Assembly (NCBI GenBank): GCA_031366005.1
Contig: JANLZB010000038.1
Span: 1 to 64,000, forward strand
Direction of reading: 5' to 3'
DNA length: 64,000 nucleotides
Source: JANLUX01 sp031366005
GTDB taxonomy: Bacteria; Bacteroidota; Bacteroidia; AKYH767-A; OLB10
A program made the translations under genes and the position numbers. Of the stretch, positions 51,038 through 60,783 are shown one piece after another. The notes below the pieces were generated by a model, which saw only the letters and a program-made list of their open reading frames with translations, had not been told where the DNA came from and did not search any database. The stretch's first letter is position 1; the number at the start of each line of letters is the position of its first letter.

Positions 51038-53437
51038 ATGCTTTTAGCAAATAATACAAATTTGTATCAGTCGGCAATAGAGCAATTGCTCATTGACAAC
51101 AAAGATTTTCTTTACGAGGTAATTAATGTATCTCCTTCGTTAATTTTTATCAAAGACAAAACCGGCAAATTCATTTTGGCTAATGATGCTTTTTGTAAAA
51201 CTTTCGGATACACGCTTGATCAGATATTAAATAAATGGAATCATGAAATTCATTCAAACAAAAAGGATACAGATCGTTATAGTAAAGTAGATGAGGAAGT
51301 AATAAAAACACAAAAAGAAATTCACATTGAAGAATTTTATACCCTTCCCAATGGTGAAATAGCCTGGTATGATACAGTTAAGATTCCGCTTTTGCAGCCA
51401 AATGGCGATGTGTATGTGCTTGCTATCTCCACTGATATTACTCAACGTAAGCATGTGCAGGAACAACTTAAGCTGAATGAGATAAGAATGAAAGAAGCGC
51501 AACGGATGGCGCGTTTTGGCAATTGGGAATTTGATTTGGTAACACAGGCTATTAATTGGTCGGATGAGGTGTATCGTTTGTTTGGGGTTACTCCTTCAGC
51601 ACAAGGGCCTTCTTATCACGAGTACCTGAGCCATATTCATCCAGATGATCTTGATAAAGTAATGGCAAATATTGAGCGAGCACTGGTAAAAGCTGTTGCT
51701 TATGAAATGGATCACCGGGTAATAAGTAATGATGGCACAGTAAAAACTATTCATGCGTTATGCAAACCGTTGATTGATGAGAAAGGAAATGTGATCAAGC
51801 TCTTCGGCACTGTGCTGGAAGTTACTGACCGAAAAAAAGCAGAACAGGAATTGGTAATTGCCAAACAGCAGGCAGAAGAATCAGCGCGTGATAAGGAAAC
51901 TTTTCTTGCCAATGTAAGCCATGAAATACGTACACCAATCAATGGGATTTTAGGAATGGCACGCCTGCTTCAAAAAACAAAGCTTGATTCAAAACAGCGA
52001 AGCTATCTCGATATTCTACGCATTACGGGCGATAATCTGTTAATGATTGTTAATGATATTTTAGACATTGCAAAAATTGAATCAGGTAAGCTAAGCATTG
52101 AAAAAATACCATTCAAGCTGGAGAACACCGCTGATATAGCACTTCAAACCCAAATGTACAAGGCAGAAGAAAAAGATCTTGGATTGCATTTCTATTTGCC
52201 GCAAGAACCGTTTCCTATGGTGATTGGTGATCCACATCGCCTTAATCAGATATTACTCAACCTGCTTAGTAACGCAATTAAATTTACGGAGCATGGAAAA
52301 GTAGAAATGAGTTGTGCCATTGTTGCAGAGGATAGTGTACAGCTTACAATTGAATTTTCTGTAAGAGATACCGGAATAGGGATTGCCGCAGATAATCCGG
52401 AAAAAATATTTGAGAGTTTCACACAGGCAACAGATGATACTTCACGTAAATATGGAGGAACCGGTTTAGGACTTGCGATTAGTAAAAATCTTGTGGAAAT
52501 GCAGGGTGGACGGATTTGGGTTACGAGTCAACCCGGCAAAGGCAGTGATTTCAGATTTCAAATTCCTTATAACAAAGCACCAACTGATGTGGTTATTACT
52601 AAGTCAGCTTCACATATTGAATATACAAGCCTTGGCAAATTGCGGGTATTAATGGCGGAAGACAACAGGCTTAATCAATACGTAACAGAAGCAATGTTGC
52701 AGGACTGGGGATTTATTGTAGATCTTGCAAATAATGGAAAAGAAGCATTGTCACTTCTTACTCAGTTTAACTATGATATAGTGTTAATGGATATACAAAT
52801 GCCTGAGCTAAATGGTGTGGAAACCACTAAGCTAATACGGAAATTATCTGATTCGCGTAAAGCAAATGTTCCCATCATTGCATTAACAGCAAACCCCAGC
52901 AGAACACTTCATAAAAAATATTTATCTGAAGGGATGTCGGACTTACTGATAAAACCATACAAAGAAGAAACGTTGTTTACTAAAATAGCAGCACAAATAA
53001 AACTTACCAATCCATCTCTGATAACGAGTCTTCAGCGTCCGCGGTTTCCTACCCGCAGAAAGCCCGTATCTAATAACGAAAGCCTCTATGATCTTTCATT
53101 ATTAAGAAATAATGTGAGAAATAACGAGGAATTTATAAAACGCATGCTTGATATTTTTATTGATACCATTCCACCTTTAATTGCACAAATGCTCGATCAT
53201 TTTAATCGAAACGAAATTGATAGTATTTGTTCTATTGCGCATAAAATAAAACCTACTTTGGATGGTGCAGGAATTATCAGTCTGCGAGAAACAATTCGCA
53301 ACATCGAGAATTTCAGAGAGAAAAAACGCACACGAGACCAGCTTGGTCTTGATTTGAATAAACTTAATGAGGTGATAGGAAAGGTGATTGAAGAATTTCA
53401 GAAAAAACGAAATTCGATGAATGATATAAAATCTTAA
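51038..53437 (+). CDS. Hybrid sensor histidine kinase with PAS, receiver and HPt domains
   Basis: A 799-residue soluble kinase. Two PAS domains come first (LIFIKDKTGKFILANDAFCK at about 25-140; RFGNWEFDLVTQAINWSDEV at about 155-270). The dimerisation domain follows with phospho-acceptor H295 in VSHEIRTPINGI, then the ATPase domain (LLNLLSNAIKF, DTGIGI, YGGTGLGLAIS). A receiver (D585 in IVLMDIQMPELNG) and a C-terminal HPt domain with H735 in HKIKPTLDGAGI complete it. Signal enters by PAS ligand, since no membrane segment is present. The phosphate path is probably H295, D585, H735 and then D55 of the upstream sigma-54 activator. Its stop overlaps the convergent glycosyltransferase gene by 4 bases. 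Confidence 0.94.
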   Translation: MLLANNTNLYQSAIEQLLIDNKDFLYEVINVSPSLIFIKDKTGKFILANDAFCKTFGYTLDQILNKWNHEIHSNKKDTDRYSKVDEEVIKTQKEIHIEEFYTLPNGEIAWYDTVKIPLLQPNGDVYVLAISTDITQRKHVQEQLKLNEIRMKEAQRMARFGNWEFDLVTQAINWSDEVYRLFGVTPSAQGPSYHEYLSHIHPDDLDKVMANIERALVKAVAYEMDHRVISNDGTVKTIHALCKPLIDEKGNVIKLFGTVLEVTDRKKAEQELVIAKQQAEESARDKETFLANVSHEIRTPINGILGMARLLQKTKLDSKQRSYLDILRITGDNLLMIVNDILDIAKIESGKLSIEKIPFKLENTADIALQTQMYKAEEKDLGLHFYLPQEPFPMVIGDPHRLNQILLNLLSNAIKFTEHGKVEMSCAIVAEDSVQLTIEFSVRDTGIGIAADNPEKIFESFTQATDDTSRKYGGTGLGLAISKNLVEMQGGRIWVTSQPGKGSDFRFQIPYNKAPTDVVITKSASHIEYTSLGKLRVLMAEDNRLNQYVTEAMLQDWGFIVDLANNGKEALSLLTQFNYDIVLMDIQMPELNGVETTKLIRKLSDSRKANVPIIALTANPSRTLHKKYLSEGMSDLLIKPYKEETLFTKIAAQIKLTNPSLITSLQRPRFPTRRKPVSNNESLYDLSLLRNNVRNNEEFIKRMLDIFIDTIPPLIAQMLDHFNRNEIDSICSIAHKIKPTLDGAGIISLRETIRNIENFREKKRTRDQLGLDLNKLNEVIGKVIEEFQKKRNSMNDIKS

Positions 53438-54594
53438 AGCAACTGATTTATTTTATTCACATTATTTTCCCAGGAAAAATTCTGCTTTACAAATGTATAA
53501 GCACGCTCAGCCATATCCTGAGCTTTATCCGGATTGTTTAATAAATCAATAATCATATCAGCATATTGCTGCGGATGATCAGCTACACGCACACAATTTT
53601 CAGGAGCTCCTATTGCATTGTTAGCAAGGCGGGAAATAACACATGGAGTTTTCATTGCCATAGCCTGCAGAATTTTATTCTGTAATCCAATACTGATCAA
53701 CATGGGAGCAATCATAATTGCTGATGAGGAAAAAACCGAACGCACATCATCAATCCAACCTGTTACCACTACCTTGTCACTTTGTAAATTACGAACCTGC
53801 CTGGCTGGGGTTGCCCCGGCAATTAACATTGTAACATCGGGTTTATGTTTTTGTAATAAGGGGATAATTTTATTTACAACGTAAGTGGCTGCTTCGATGT
53901 TTGGCGGATAAGCCATATTACCAATAAATAAAAGATCAAATTTTTTATCTGACAATTTTGGTTTGTAATAATCAAAATCAACACCGTTTGGAATTACCCT
54001 GATAGTATTATTCATTGGATGCTGAATAAAACCCCTGTCCTGTTCAGAAATAATCAGATGATGTTTGAAGTGATCAAAAGTGCTGGTTTCATATTTTTTC
54101 ACCCGCAGCTCTTCTATCTTCAGCAGCATTCTTTTCCACCATACACTGTGTTGTGCCAGCCTTTCCACTCCTTTGCCAAAAGCATCCATGTAATCAATTA
54201 CTCCGTCAGGTAGCTGAACTACATCTGCATAAGCTGCCATTCTAATGAGGTGGCAAAAAACTTTGTCAGGATGATGTGTTTTTACAAATTCAGCTAATTT
54301 TTTTTTTACACTATTACCTGTAAAGTATGCAACCTGGAACGGAACTGCTGTGGTTATTGCCACAAGCATCAGATGTATAGATTGAACAACGCTGATTTGG
54401 TCAACATGAATTGCTTTGCAATAAGGAGCAACTTCGTTTATACTGTTTTGATCAGGTTGCTTATTATTAATTGCAAAAAGATAAATATCATGATAACGGC
54501 TGAGGTATTTAATTAAATAATAGGCTCTGAGTTTATCTCCTTTTTCTATCGGGAATGGAAACCTGGAGGTAAGAAAAAGTAATTTCATTTGCAC
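53434..54594 (-). CDS. Glycosyltransferase, GT4-like
   Basis: The 386-residue protein has a GT-B layout. The N-terminal half opens LLFLTSRFPFPIEKGDKLRA. The C-terminal half has NTIRVIPNGVDFDYYKP, KFDLLFIGNMAYPPNIEAAT, VVTGWIDDVRSVFSSSAIMI and LQNKILQAMAMKTPCVISRL, the last being the nucleotide-sugar binding end of GT4 enzymes. It would transfer a sugar onto a glycan or lipid; the acceptor is unknown. It lies 3 bases downstream of the unknown gene at 54598 and probably shares its transcript with the DUF2807 gene. Confidence 0.92.
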   Translation of the reverse strand: MQMKLLFLTSRFPFPIEKGDKLRAYYLIKYLSRYHDIYLFAINNKQPDQNSINEVAPYCKAIHVDQISVVQSIHLMLVAITTAVPFQVAYFTGNSVKKKLAEFVKTHHPDKVFCHLIRMAAYADVVQLPDGVIDYMDAFGKGVERLAQHSVWWKRMLLKIEELRVKKYETSTFDHFKHHLIISEQDRGFIQHPMNNTIRVIPNGVDFDYYKPKLSDKKFDLLFIGNMAYPPNIEAATYVVNKIIPLLQKHKPDVTMLIAGATPARQVRNLQSDKVVVTGWIDDVRSVFSSSAIMIAPMLISIGLQNKILQAMAMKTPCVISRLANNAIGAPENCVRVADHPQQYADMIIDLLNNPDKAQDMAERAYTFVKQNFSWENNVNKINQLL

Positions 54595-54597
54595 GCA

Positions 54598-55329
54598 CTA
54601 CTCAAAACCATCCACAGATGCTTTGATCACAATACGTTTGAGTGAATCAGTAACATCCATAGATTTAACTTCATCACCGGCATCATTGAGTAAAAAAATC
54701 TTTTCCGTTTTGCGTGCATGTTCATTTAAATCTCCATGCTGTGGAATTACCTGCACTCTTCCGCTTCCGCCTTTAGGTTTATTACCAATGAAAACACGAA
54801 CCGGTTTATCTGCATTATTGTGGAATGTAAATTTAACCTGGTTCAACATATCTTCTTTTGCTCTTGCAATCATTAAACTATCATTCATACCCGGCTTTTG
54901 TACTTTGCGTTGCTGAATTTTATTAAGAGGAAGTCCGCGTTCATTACAATAAGCCTGCAAGCCAATTAAAGTTGCGTGTCCATTTACAAAAACCTTGTTA
55001 CGGACATAAGAGTCAAGTAATGTGATAATTTCCATTTGCGGATAGAGACACGCATACTGCACTTGCAAAGTCGGGAATGATCCGCTGAATTTTATTTTCC
55101 CATTATCAGGTATTAATATCAGCAGTGCTTCTGATTTGCTGTCAAGATTACGCAGCGAATAAAAATTGCCCTTTGCACCACTTTTTACATTGCAAATAAA
55201 TTGTGGTACTCCATTATTATAAACCGTATCGTTTTTCAAAGTAACATCATACTTTTCCTGCGCGTTGGAAAAAGTAATATGGAATATCAATGTTAATACA
55301 AGAATAATTTTAATATGTGTGTTTATCAT
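54598..55329 (-). CDS. Secreted protein of unknown function, about 243 residues
   Basis: A signal peptide (IKIILVLTLIFHITFSNAQ) is followed by a beta-rich protein with no family I can name. Recurrent strand stretches are YDVTLKNDTVYNNGVPQFIC and KFTFHNNADKPVRVFIGNKP. The ATG at 55329 is preferred to one at 55350, which would overlap the DUF2807 gene by 20 bases; with 55329 the gap is one base. The position between a DUF2807 protein and a glycosyltransferase suggests an envelope operon. Confidence 0.75.
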   Translation of the reverse strand: MINTHIKIILVLTLIFHITFSNAQEKYDVTLKNDTVYNNGVPQFICNVKSGAKGNFYSLRNLDSKSEALLILIPDNGKIKFSGSFPTLQVQYACLYPQMEIITLLDSYVRNKVFVNGHATLIGLQAYCNERGLPLNKIQQRKVQKPGMNDSLMIARAKEDMLNQVKFTFHNNADKPVRVFIGNKPKGGSGRVQVIPQHGDLNEHARKTEKIFLLNDAGDEVKSMDVTDSLKRIVIKASVDGFE

Positions 55330-55330
55330 T

Positions 55331-56038
55331 CTATTCAGTCTTTTGAACATTTCCGCTGCCTGTTATATCTGATTTAATATGCGGATTTCCTTTGTAACGA
55401 ATATTACCACTGCCGGTTAAATTTGCTTTTAGCTCATCAGATGCGTTAACCTCTGCATCACCTGAACCGTTTATTTCAATGCTGGCATTGGCACTTTCTA
55501 ATTCATAACCATGAAAATCACCCGAACCATTTATGCTGATCTTTTGCTGATCACATTTTCCATTGAGAAAAATTTCACCCGAACCATTAATAGCACTTTC
55601 AATATCTAATATTTTTCCGCTTAGCTTTATTTTTCCTGAACCATTTAATTCCAGTTCAAGTTGTTTTTCATGAAGGTTGTTAATTCCCGAAATTTCACCG
55701 GAGCCATTTAGTGTAATCGCACTTATTTTAGGAAGCGAAATAACAATCTGAACAGGTTTATTAATGTTAAAATTTTTATCCGATTCAATGGTGAGCTCAC
55801 CACTACTCACTTTAGTTTTAATTAATTCTAAAATATTTTTCTGTGCAGCAATTACACAACTGAAACTGTCAGCTTCCACAAAATTGACAATGGCAGGAAT
55901 GGAAAGTTCAATTTCCGTGGCATCAGTAATACTTCGGGTTTCGGTAACAATTGCTCCTTCTCCCTTTATTGATCTCTTGCAACTGCAAAACATCACAAAA
56001 AAAATTAAGAGCCAGTAACTATAAAGAAAATTTTTCAT
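55331..56038 (-). CDS. Head-GIN / DUF2807 lipoprotein
   Basis: The 235 residues start with a lipoprotein signal (LLIFFVMFCSCKRSIKGEGA; Cys at about 20). DUF2807 follows: a right-handed beta-solenoid in which NGSGE, NGSGK, NGSGD and TGSGN recur every 17-22 residues (about eight times from residue 110 to the end). The family is widespread in Bacteroidota and is placed on the cell surface or in the periplasm; a function is not established. It is the first of three genes on this strand. Confidence 0.88.
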   Translation of the reverse strand: MKNFLYSYWLLIFFVMFCSCKRSIKGEGAIVTETRSITDATEIELSIPAIVNFVEADSFSCVIAAQKNILELIKTKVSSGELTIESDKNFNINKPVQIVISLPKISAITLNGSGEISGINNLHEKQLELELNGSGKIKLSGKILDIESAINGSGEIFLNGKCDQQKISINGSGDFHGYELESANASIEINGSGDAEVNASDELKANLTGSGNIRYKGNPHIKSDITGSGNVQKTE

Positions 56039-56092
56039 TGCGGGATATAAATCACCGCGAATATAAGGAAGAACTAAAAGATGAGCTAAGTG

Positions 56093-56404
56093 TTATTTTT
56101 GATCTTCACCCTTAACCCATGATTGCAATTTATTACGATTGCAAAGACCGTAATCAGGAGTGCTGATATTCCTCTTAAGTATAAAATCAGTTTCCTGCAT
56201 ATTTACTACCTGAGTTAACCGGGCACCGCTATGACATCCGGAATGACCGGAACAGTTGGAAATAATTATTTTTCTTTCAGCAGTAGTTAGCGCATTTTTA
56301 TCAGATGCATTTTGAGATGCGTAATTATTATCCGATTCTTTGGTACAGGAATATAAAACGGATGCAATGGCAAAAATTAATAAGGTGAGTAAGTTTGTTT
56401 TCAT
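56093..56404 (-). CDS. Small lipoprotein with a CxxxxxCH sequence
   Basis: The 103-residue protein has a lipoprotein signal (LLTLLIFAIASVLYSCTKES; Cys at about 20) and a Cys/His/Gly-rich stretch IISNCSGHSGCHSGARL in the middle. Related Bacteroidota lipoproteins have cytochrome-c-like motifs such as CxxxxCH, but the canonical CXXCH is absent here, so heme binding is uncertain. The ATG at 56404 is preferred to the upstream ATG at 56455, which lies inside the promoter box at 56453-56460. It is probably its own transcript. Confidence 0.65.
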   Translation of the reverse strand: MKTNLLTLLIFAIASVLYSCTKESDNNYASQNASDKNALTTAERKIIISNCSGHSGCHSGARLTQVVNMQETDFILKRNISTPDYGLCNRNKLQSWVKGEDQK

Positions 56405-56452
56405 GGTGTAGTATTTATAATATTTGAAATTATATTTGTTATTCAGGTATAT

Positions 56453-56460
56453 CAAATATA
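56453..56460 (-). promoter_or_regulatory. Putative -7 box TATATTTG for the small lipoprotein gene
   Basis: Fits TAnnTTTG on the minus strand, 48 bases upstream of the ATG at 56404. It excludes the longer start at 56455. Confidence 0.5.
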
Positions 56461-56535
56461 CGTAAGTTCATCTTTTCTTTAACAAAAGGCATTGAATTTT
56501 GACAAACAAATGACGGGAAATTCAAAAAAAATAAA

Positions 56536-56976
56536 ATGAAAAACGAAACAAAACCGAGCACCTATAAACATAAAATACCTGTCCAGCTTAGGTTTAAAGA
56601 TGGTGATGTGATGGGCCATGTAAACAACGCTAATCACTTCACCTTTTTTGAACTTGCACGCATTCATTACTTCAGGGATGTGGTGAGAAAGGATATTAAC
56701 TGGAATAAGGAGGGTATTATACTTGCCCGCATGGCGATTGATTATAAAAATCCATTATTGATTAGTGATGAGGTGTATGCTTACACAAAATGTGTGCGGT
56801 TAGGTAATAAAAGTTTTGATCTTGAATATTTGTTAGTAGCGTTGAAAGGAAATCAGGAAACAGAAATTGCAACCGGTGTTTCTACTCTGGTATGTTATAA
56901 TTATGAAATTAAGGAATCAGTAGAAATTCCTGTTGAATGGAGAAAAAAAATGACTGCTTTTGATTTGATAAAGTAA
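56536..56976 (+). CDS. Acyl-CoA thioesterase, 4-hydroxybenzoyl-CoA / YbgC hotdog family
   Basis: The 146 residues are a single hotdog domain. Family marks are VQLRFKDGDVMGHVNNANHF near the N-terminus (the loop around the catalytic Asp), then TFFELARIHYFRDV and LARMAIDYKNPLLISDEVYA. Such enzymes hydrolyse acyl-CoA thioesters. No substrate is evident and it stands alone, converging with proC with a 1-base gap. Confidence 0.88.
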   Translation: MKNETKPSTYKHKIPVQLRFKDGDVMGHVNNANHFTFFELARIHYFRDVVRKDINWNKEGIILARMAIDYKNPLLISDEVYAYTKCVRLGNKSFDLEYLLVALKGNQETEIATGVSTLVCYNYEIKESVEIPVEWRKKMTAFDLIK

Positions 56977-56977
56977 A

Positions 56978-57778
56978 TCATTTACTCAATTCTTTTGCTC
57001 TTTTCTCAGCTGCAAGAATTCCTTTTTCAATATTAGCACCTAAATTATTTTCTTCAAAAACTTTTAAAGCTGCTTCTGTGGTTCCGCCTTTTGAAGCAAC
57101 TATTTGAATGAGTTCATCCAAAGATTTTGTTGCATTGTTAACGAGGTGATAAGCGCCAATCATTGTTTGTTTAACAAGCATAGTGCTGGTTGCTTCTTCA
57201 AAACCCATTCTCTTGCCAACATCCACCATGTGTTTTAAGAAATAATAAAAATAAGCAGGTCCGCTTCCGCTTAATGCAGTTACAGCATCTAATAAATCTT
57301 CGCGTTCTAAATAAACTATTCTGCCAGTGGTGGAGAGCAATGATTCTGCTTTGCGGATTAAATTAAAATCCATTGCAGGATGATTGGTGTAAGCAGTCAT
57401 TCCCAATCCTAATTCAGCAGGTGAGTTTGTCATTGCACGAACGATGTTGGTATGATTCAAATCTTTTTCAATAGTTGCCATGCGAATGCCAGCCATGATG
57501 GTTAGCACTACATTGTTTGGTTTGATTACTGATTTTAAGGTGGAGGCAATGGATGGATAATCCTGTGGCTTAACAGAGATCAGCACAATGTCACTGGTAG
57601 AAACTTCTTCAGTTAATGAAGAAATCACACGACCAATGTTTAGTGTTTCTAAAGTATGTTTTCGTTCATCGCTTTTAGCAACAAGCAATAAATCATTCCG
57701 TTGAACAATATCATATTTAATAAAAGAACGAGCAAACGCAAGTCCCATGTTTCCGCAACCGATGATTGTGATTTTCAT
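56978..57778 (-). CDS. proC: Pyrroline-5-carboxylate reductase
   Basis: ProC makes proline from pyrroline-5-carboxylate with NAD(P)H. The 266-residue protein has the dinucleotide-binding IIGCGNMGLAFARSF, the middle RAMTNSPAELGLGMTAY and the C-terminal dimer helices with ALSGSGPAYFYYFLKHMVDV and ASKGGTTEAALKVFEENN. It lies 10 bases downstream of the GT-C-like gene on the same strand and so is probably in its operon. Confidence 0.95.
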   Translation of the reverse strand: MKITIIGCGNMGLAFARSFIKYDIVQRNDLLLVAKSDERKHTLETLNIGRVISSLTEEVSTSDIVLISVKPQDYPSIASTLKSVIKPNNVVLTIMAGIRMATIEKDLNHTNIVRAMTNSPAELGLGMTAYTNHPAMDFNLIRKAESLLSTTGRIVYLEREDLLDAVTALSGSGPAYFYYFLKHMVDVGKRMGFEEATSTMLVKQTMIGAYHLVNNATKSLDELIQIVASKGGTTEAALKVFEENNLGANIEKGILAAEKRAKELSK

Positions 57779-57788
57779 TTATCTGTTT

Positions 57789-59201
57789 TTAAATATCCAG
57801 CAAAGAAGCATAATGTTTTGTAAAGTTTCCACCAAATCGCAGATCATTATATTCATCCTGCTGTGGCAGATAAAAAATTTTATAATCGTGATCGTGAAAA
57901 AATTTTAGTTCCTTTTCGGGAAGATAATAACGATAGATAATATTCGTGTTATCTCTTCCTTGTTGTTGCACTAAAATATTTGCCATCCACCAACCAGCAA
58001 TAATGAGTGTTTTGTTTTTGATGATTGATGCTTTTTGAATCACTTCATCAGCATAATGCATTTGTTGTTTTCTTTTTAGACAATCTGCAATAACAGGCCC
58101 TTGTAAAAAATCAAATGAAACAGATTGATTGGAAATTGTTTTTTGAATTGATAATGGTGAAGCAGCAGCAGCGCGGTAAGGATCATAAAGATTGATACCA
58201 AAGAAAAATGAACTGACAATCATTGCCAATGAAAATAATTTAAACTGGTTCTGCGAAAGCGTGATTGCAAATATTAAAATAACAAAAGGTATCAGTGGAA
58301 TCATAAATGCTGCTTTGAGCGGAAGCTTTATAAATGCTGTTGTATAAATCAATACAACAATCAAACTCATGTAAATTATTTTTTTGTGTTGAGAAAAAAT
58401 TTCTTTTAAAATAATTTTTCGAAATGAAAACAATACTGCTGCCATTACGATTATAAAACCCAATGTTCCCCACACAGCAAATGTTCCTTTGTAAAAATTT
58501 TTAGCAAATGATGGCAATGGAAAATGTTCATAATACTGAAAGAAACTTAGTCCGTACACTTTGATAACCGGGAGAAATAACAAGAGTGAAAAAAGCAAGG
58601 TTGAAATTGTGAGTTTAACAATGTTTTTTATTGCGTGATTGTCTCGGAGAAATTTATTACCAGTATTTTGGCCAATACACCAGGTAAGATAAATAAAAGG
58701 AATCAGCATTGCTCCGGAGGTAATTCTGCAGCCAACAGCAAGCCCGATAAACATTCCGGCAATCCAATAATTATTGCAAACAATAAAATAAAAGCTCATC
58801 ATTAAAAATGATAAAGCCCATGTGTAATCCAGTGCGTTGGTACTATTGACATAAACCACAGGAACAAAAGCCAGTGCAACACCTACCCATAAATAATTTG
58901 TTATTTGAAGTTTTCTTAATGTCAGCATAAAAAAAGCAATGGCTGCTGTGCTTAATAAAACAGTGAGGAAATTATAACTTGAGGCATCACGGTTCCAAAA
59001 CATCACATACGTTAATTCCTGCAATGGATGACCTGGTAATCTGGAAACTTCGTATTGACCTGTGTCGGCAATTCGTTCCGTTACTAATCGCATTGCCCAT
59101 GCATCTTCCTCTGCACCATAACCCGCATTTAAAAATGGTAAGCGTGAAAGAAAAATCAGCAACAGCACCCACAAAAAATTACGATGCCCTGCTGATGTCA
59201 T
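57789..59201 (-). CDS. Membrane glycosyltransferase-like protein (GT-C fold), 470 residues
   Basis: The 470-residue protein has about ten to eleven membrane segments. The first loop carries an acidic pair and charged residues (GYGAEEDAWAMRLVTERIAD), as in GT-C enzymes of the GT39/GT83 type that take sugars from polyprenyl phosphate. Its domain plan is the same as that of the protein at 43420. The substrate is unknown. It is followed by proC after 10 bases and preceded by ctpA with 1 base between. Confidence 0.75.
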   Translation of the reverse strand: MTSAGHRNFLWVLLLIFLSRLPFLNAGYGAEEDAWAMRLVTERIADTGQYEVSRLPGHPLQELTYVMFWNRDASSYNFLTVLLSTAAIAFFMLTLRKLQITNYLWVGVALAFVPVVYVNSTNALDYTWALSFLMMSFYFIVCNNYWIAGMFIGLAVGCRITSGAMLIPFIYLTWCIGQNTGNKFLRDNHAIKNIVKLTISTLLFSLLLFLPVIKVYGLSFFQYYEHFPLPSFAKNFYKGTFAVWGTLGFIIVMAAVLFSFRKIILKEIFSQHKKIIYMSLIVVLIYTTAFIKLPLKAAFMIPLIPFVILIFAITLSQNQFKLFSLAMIVSSFFFGINLYDPYRAAAASPLSIQKTISNQSVSFDFLQGPVIADCLKRKQQMHYADEVIQKASIIKNKTLIIAGWWMANILVQQQGRDNTNIIYRYYLPEKELKFFHDHDYKIFYLPQQDEYNDLRFGGNFTKHYASLLDI

Positions 59202-59202
59202 T

Positions 59203-60783
59203 TTATTTATTGATCACTTCAATGGCTTTTGCAAAAGCTTTATCCATCGTATGCAAAACAGGGAACAAACCATTGTTCTGCCAAAGCAACCGTGCAATAA
59301 ATGCTTTTAACTGAACCTGGATTAAAGGTTTGGAATGTTGAAATCCCTTTTCAGCATATTTAATGTTTTTACTTTCTGCGTAAACAATAAACTTTTTCAA
59401 CGTTGCCTCATCCACCATGAAGGATTTATTAAATGCATCAAAGTCTTTATAATTTTTAAGCATCGCACGATTGTCATCTACATAATCATAAGCAAACTGG
59501 GTGAGTAATCCTTCACCAAAAATTTTATTCAGATAGTCGGAATTGTAATTTGTATCCAGCGGTACAAACACATCAGGTGTTATTCCGCCTCCGCCATACA
59601 CAATTTTTCCACCGGGAGTTTTAAATTTCAATGAGTCAATTATATGAATGCTGTCAGCACTTTCAAGTTCGCCATGCTTGATACGCTCCATCAACTCATC
59701 ATTGTATGCTTCCACTCCGTTCTTATATGATTTCTGAATGCTTCTTCCTGTTGGTGTGTAATAGCGTGCGATCGTCAAACGCAGTGCCGAACCATCCGGA
59801 AAAACAGTTTGCTCCTGCACCAGTCCTTTTCCAAAACTTCTTCTGCCAATAATTGTTGCACGATCCCAGTCCTGCAAAGCACCGCTTAAAATCTCTGATG
59901 CTGATGCCGATCCTTCATCAATCAACACAACTAATTTTCCTTTTTCAAATCCTCCCGGTTGATCTGCATAATAATCTGTTCGTGGCCGTGCTTTGCCTTT
60001 GGTGTAAACAATTAGTTTTTTTCCATCTAAGAATTCATCCGCCACACGGGTTGACGCATCCAGGTAACCACCAGGGTTTCCTCGCAAATCAAGAATGAGT
60101 TGTGACATCCCTTTTCGATGCAGCTTATCAAACGCTTCCATGTATTCGTTATATGTGGTAGCTGCAAAACGACTGATCTTTATATAACCTGTTTTATCAT
60201 CAACCATATAAGCAACATCAACACTGTAAATCGGAATTTTTCCGCGTGTAATAATAAATTCTCTCAGCCTGGTTTCACCTCTTCTGAGTATATCTACTTT
60301 TACTTTTGTCCCGCCCTTTCCACGCAATGTTTTTAATACCTGTTCATTGGTGATATGAATACCAGCTTTACTTTTTCCATCCACTTTGATAATCCTGTCA
60401 CCCGCCATAATCCCAACCGCTTCAGAAGGACCACCGCTTAATGCAGCAACCACCATGATAGTATCCTGCTGAATATGAAATTCAATACCAACTCCTTCAA
60501 AATTTCCTTCAAGCGGTTCATTGGCTGCTGCCAGCTCTTCTGCGGGAATGTATGCAGAGTGCGGATCAAGATTCTCTAATAGTTTTTCAATGGTTCCATC
60601 CATCAATTGTTTTGAATTGATGGTGTCCACATATTCCTGCCTGACATAATTGAGTACATCGCTCAGTTTATTGTAATTGGTTGTTGCTGGCGCAGGACTT
60701 AACTTACTGCCGAGATATAATCCAATAGCAAGCACAATTCCTAAAATAAAAGGAAGCCAGATTTTAAATTTTGTTTGATTCAT
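59203..60783 (-). CDS. ctpA: C-terminal processing protease (S41 family)
   Basis: CtpA-type proteases cleave proteins at their C-termini in the periplasm. The 526 residues have one N-terminal membrane anchor (ILGIVLAIGLYLGSKL) and a PDZ domain (about 90-180; GVGIEFHIQQDTIMV, GDRIIKVDGKSKAG). The catalytic core has S294 in DEGSASASEIL and K319 in SFGKGLVQEQ, spaced as in E. coli Tsp. The start overlaps the dCMP deaminase stop by 4 bases (ATGA), so the genes are translationally coupled. Confidence 0.95.
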   Translation of the reverse strand: MNQTKFKIWLPFILGIVLAIGLYLGSKLSPAPATTNYNKLSDVLNYVRQEYVDTINSKQLMDGTIEKLLENLDPHSAYIPAEELAAANEPLEGNFEGVGIEFHIQQDTIMVVAALSGGPSEAVGIMAGDRIIKVDGKSKAGIHITNEQVLKTLRGKGGTKVKVDILRRGETRLREFIITRGKIPIYSVDVAYMVDDKTGYIKISRFAATTYNEYMEAFDKLHRKGMSQLILDLRGNPGGYLDASTRVADEFLDGKKLIVYTKGKARPRTDYYADQPGGFEKGKLVVLIDEGSASASEILSGALQDWDRATIIGRRSFGKGLVQEQTVFPDGSALRLTIARYYTPTGRSIQKSYKNGVEAYNDELMERIKHGELESADSIHIIDSLKFKTPGGKIVYGGGGITPDVFVPLDTNYNSDYLNKIFGEGLLTQFAYDYVDDNRAMLKNYKDFDAFNKSFMVDEATLKKFIVYAESKNIKYAEKGFQHSKPLIQVQLKAFIARLLWQNNGLFPVLHTMDKAFAKAIEVINK

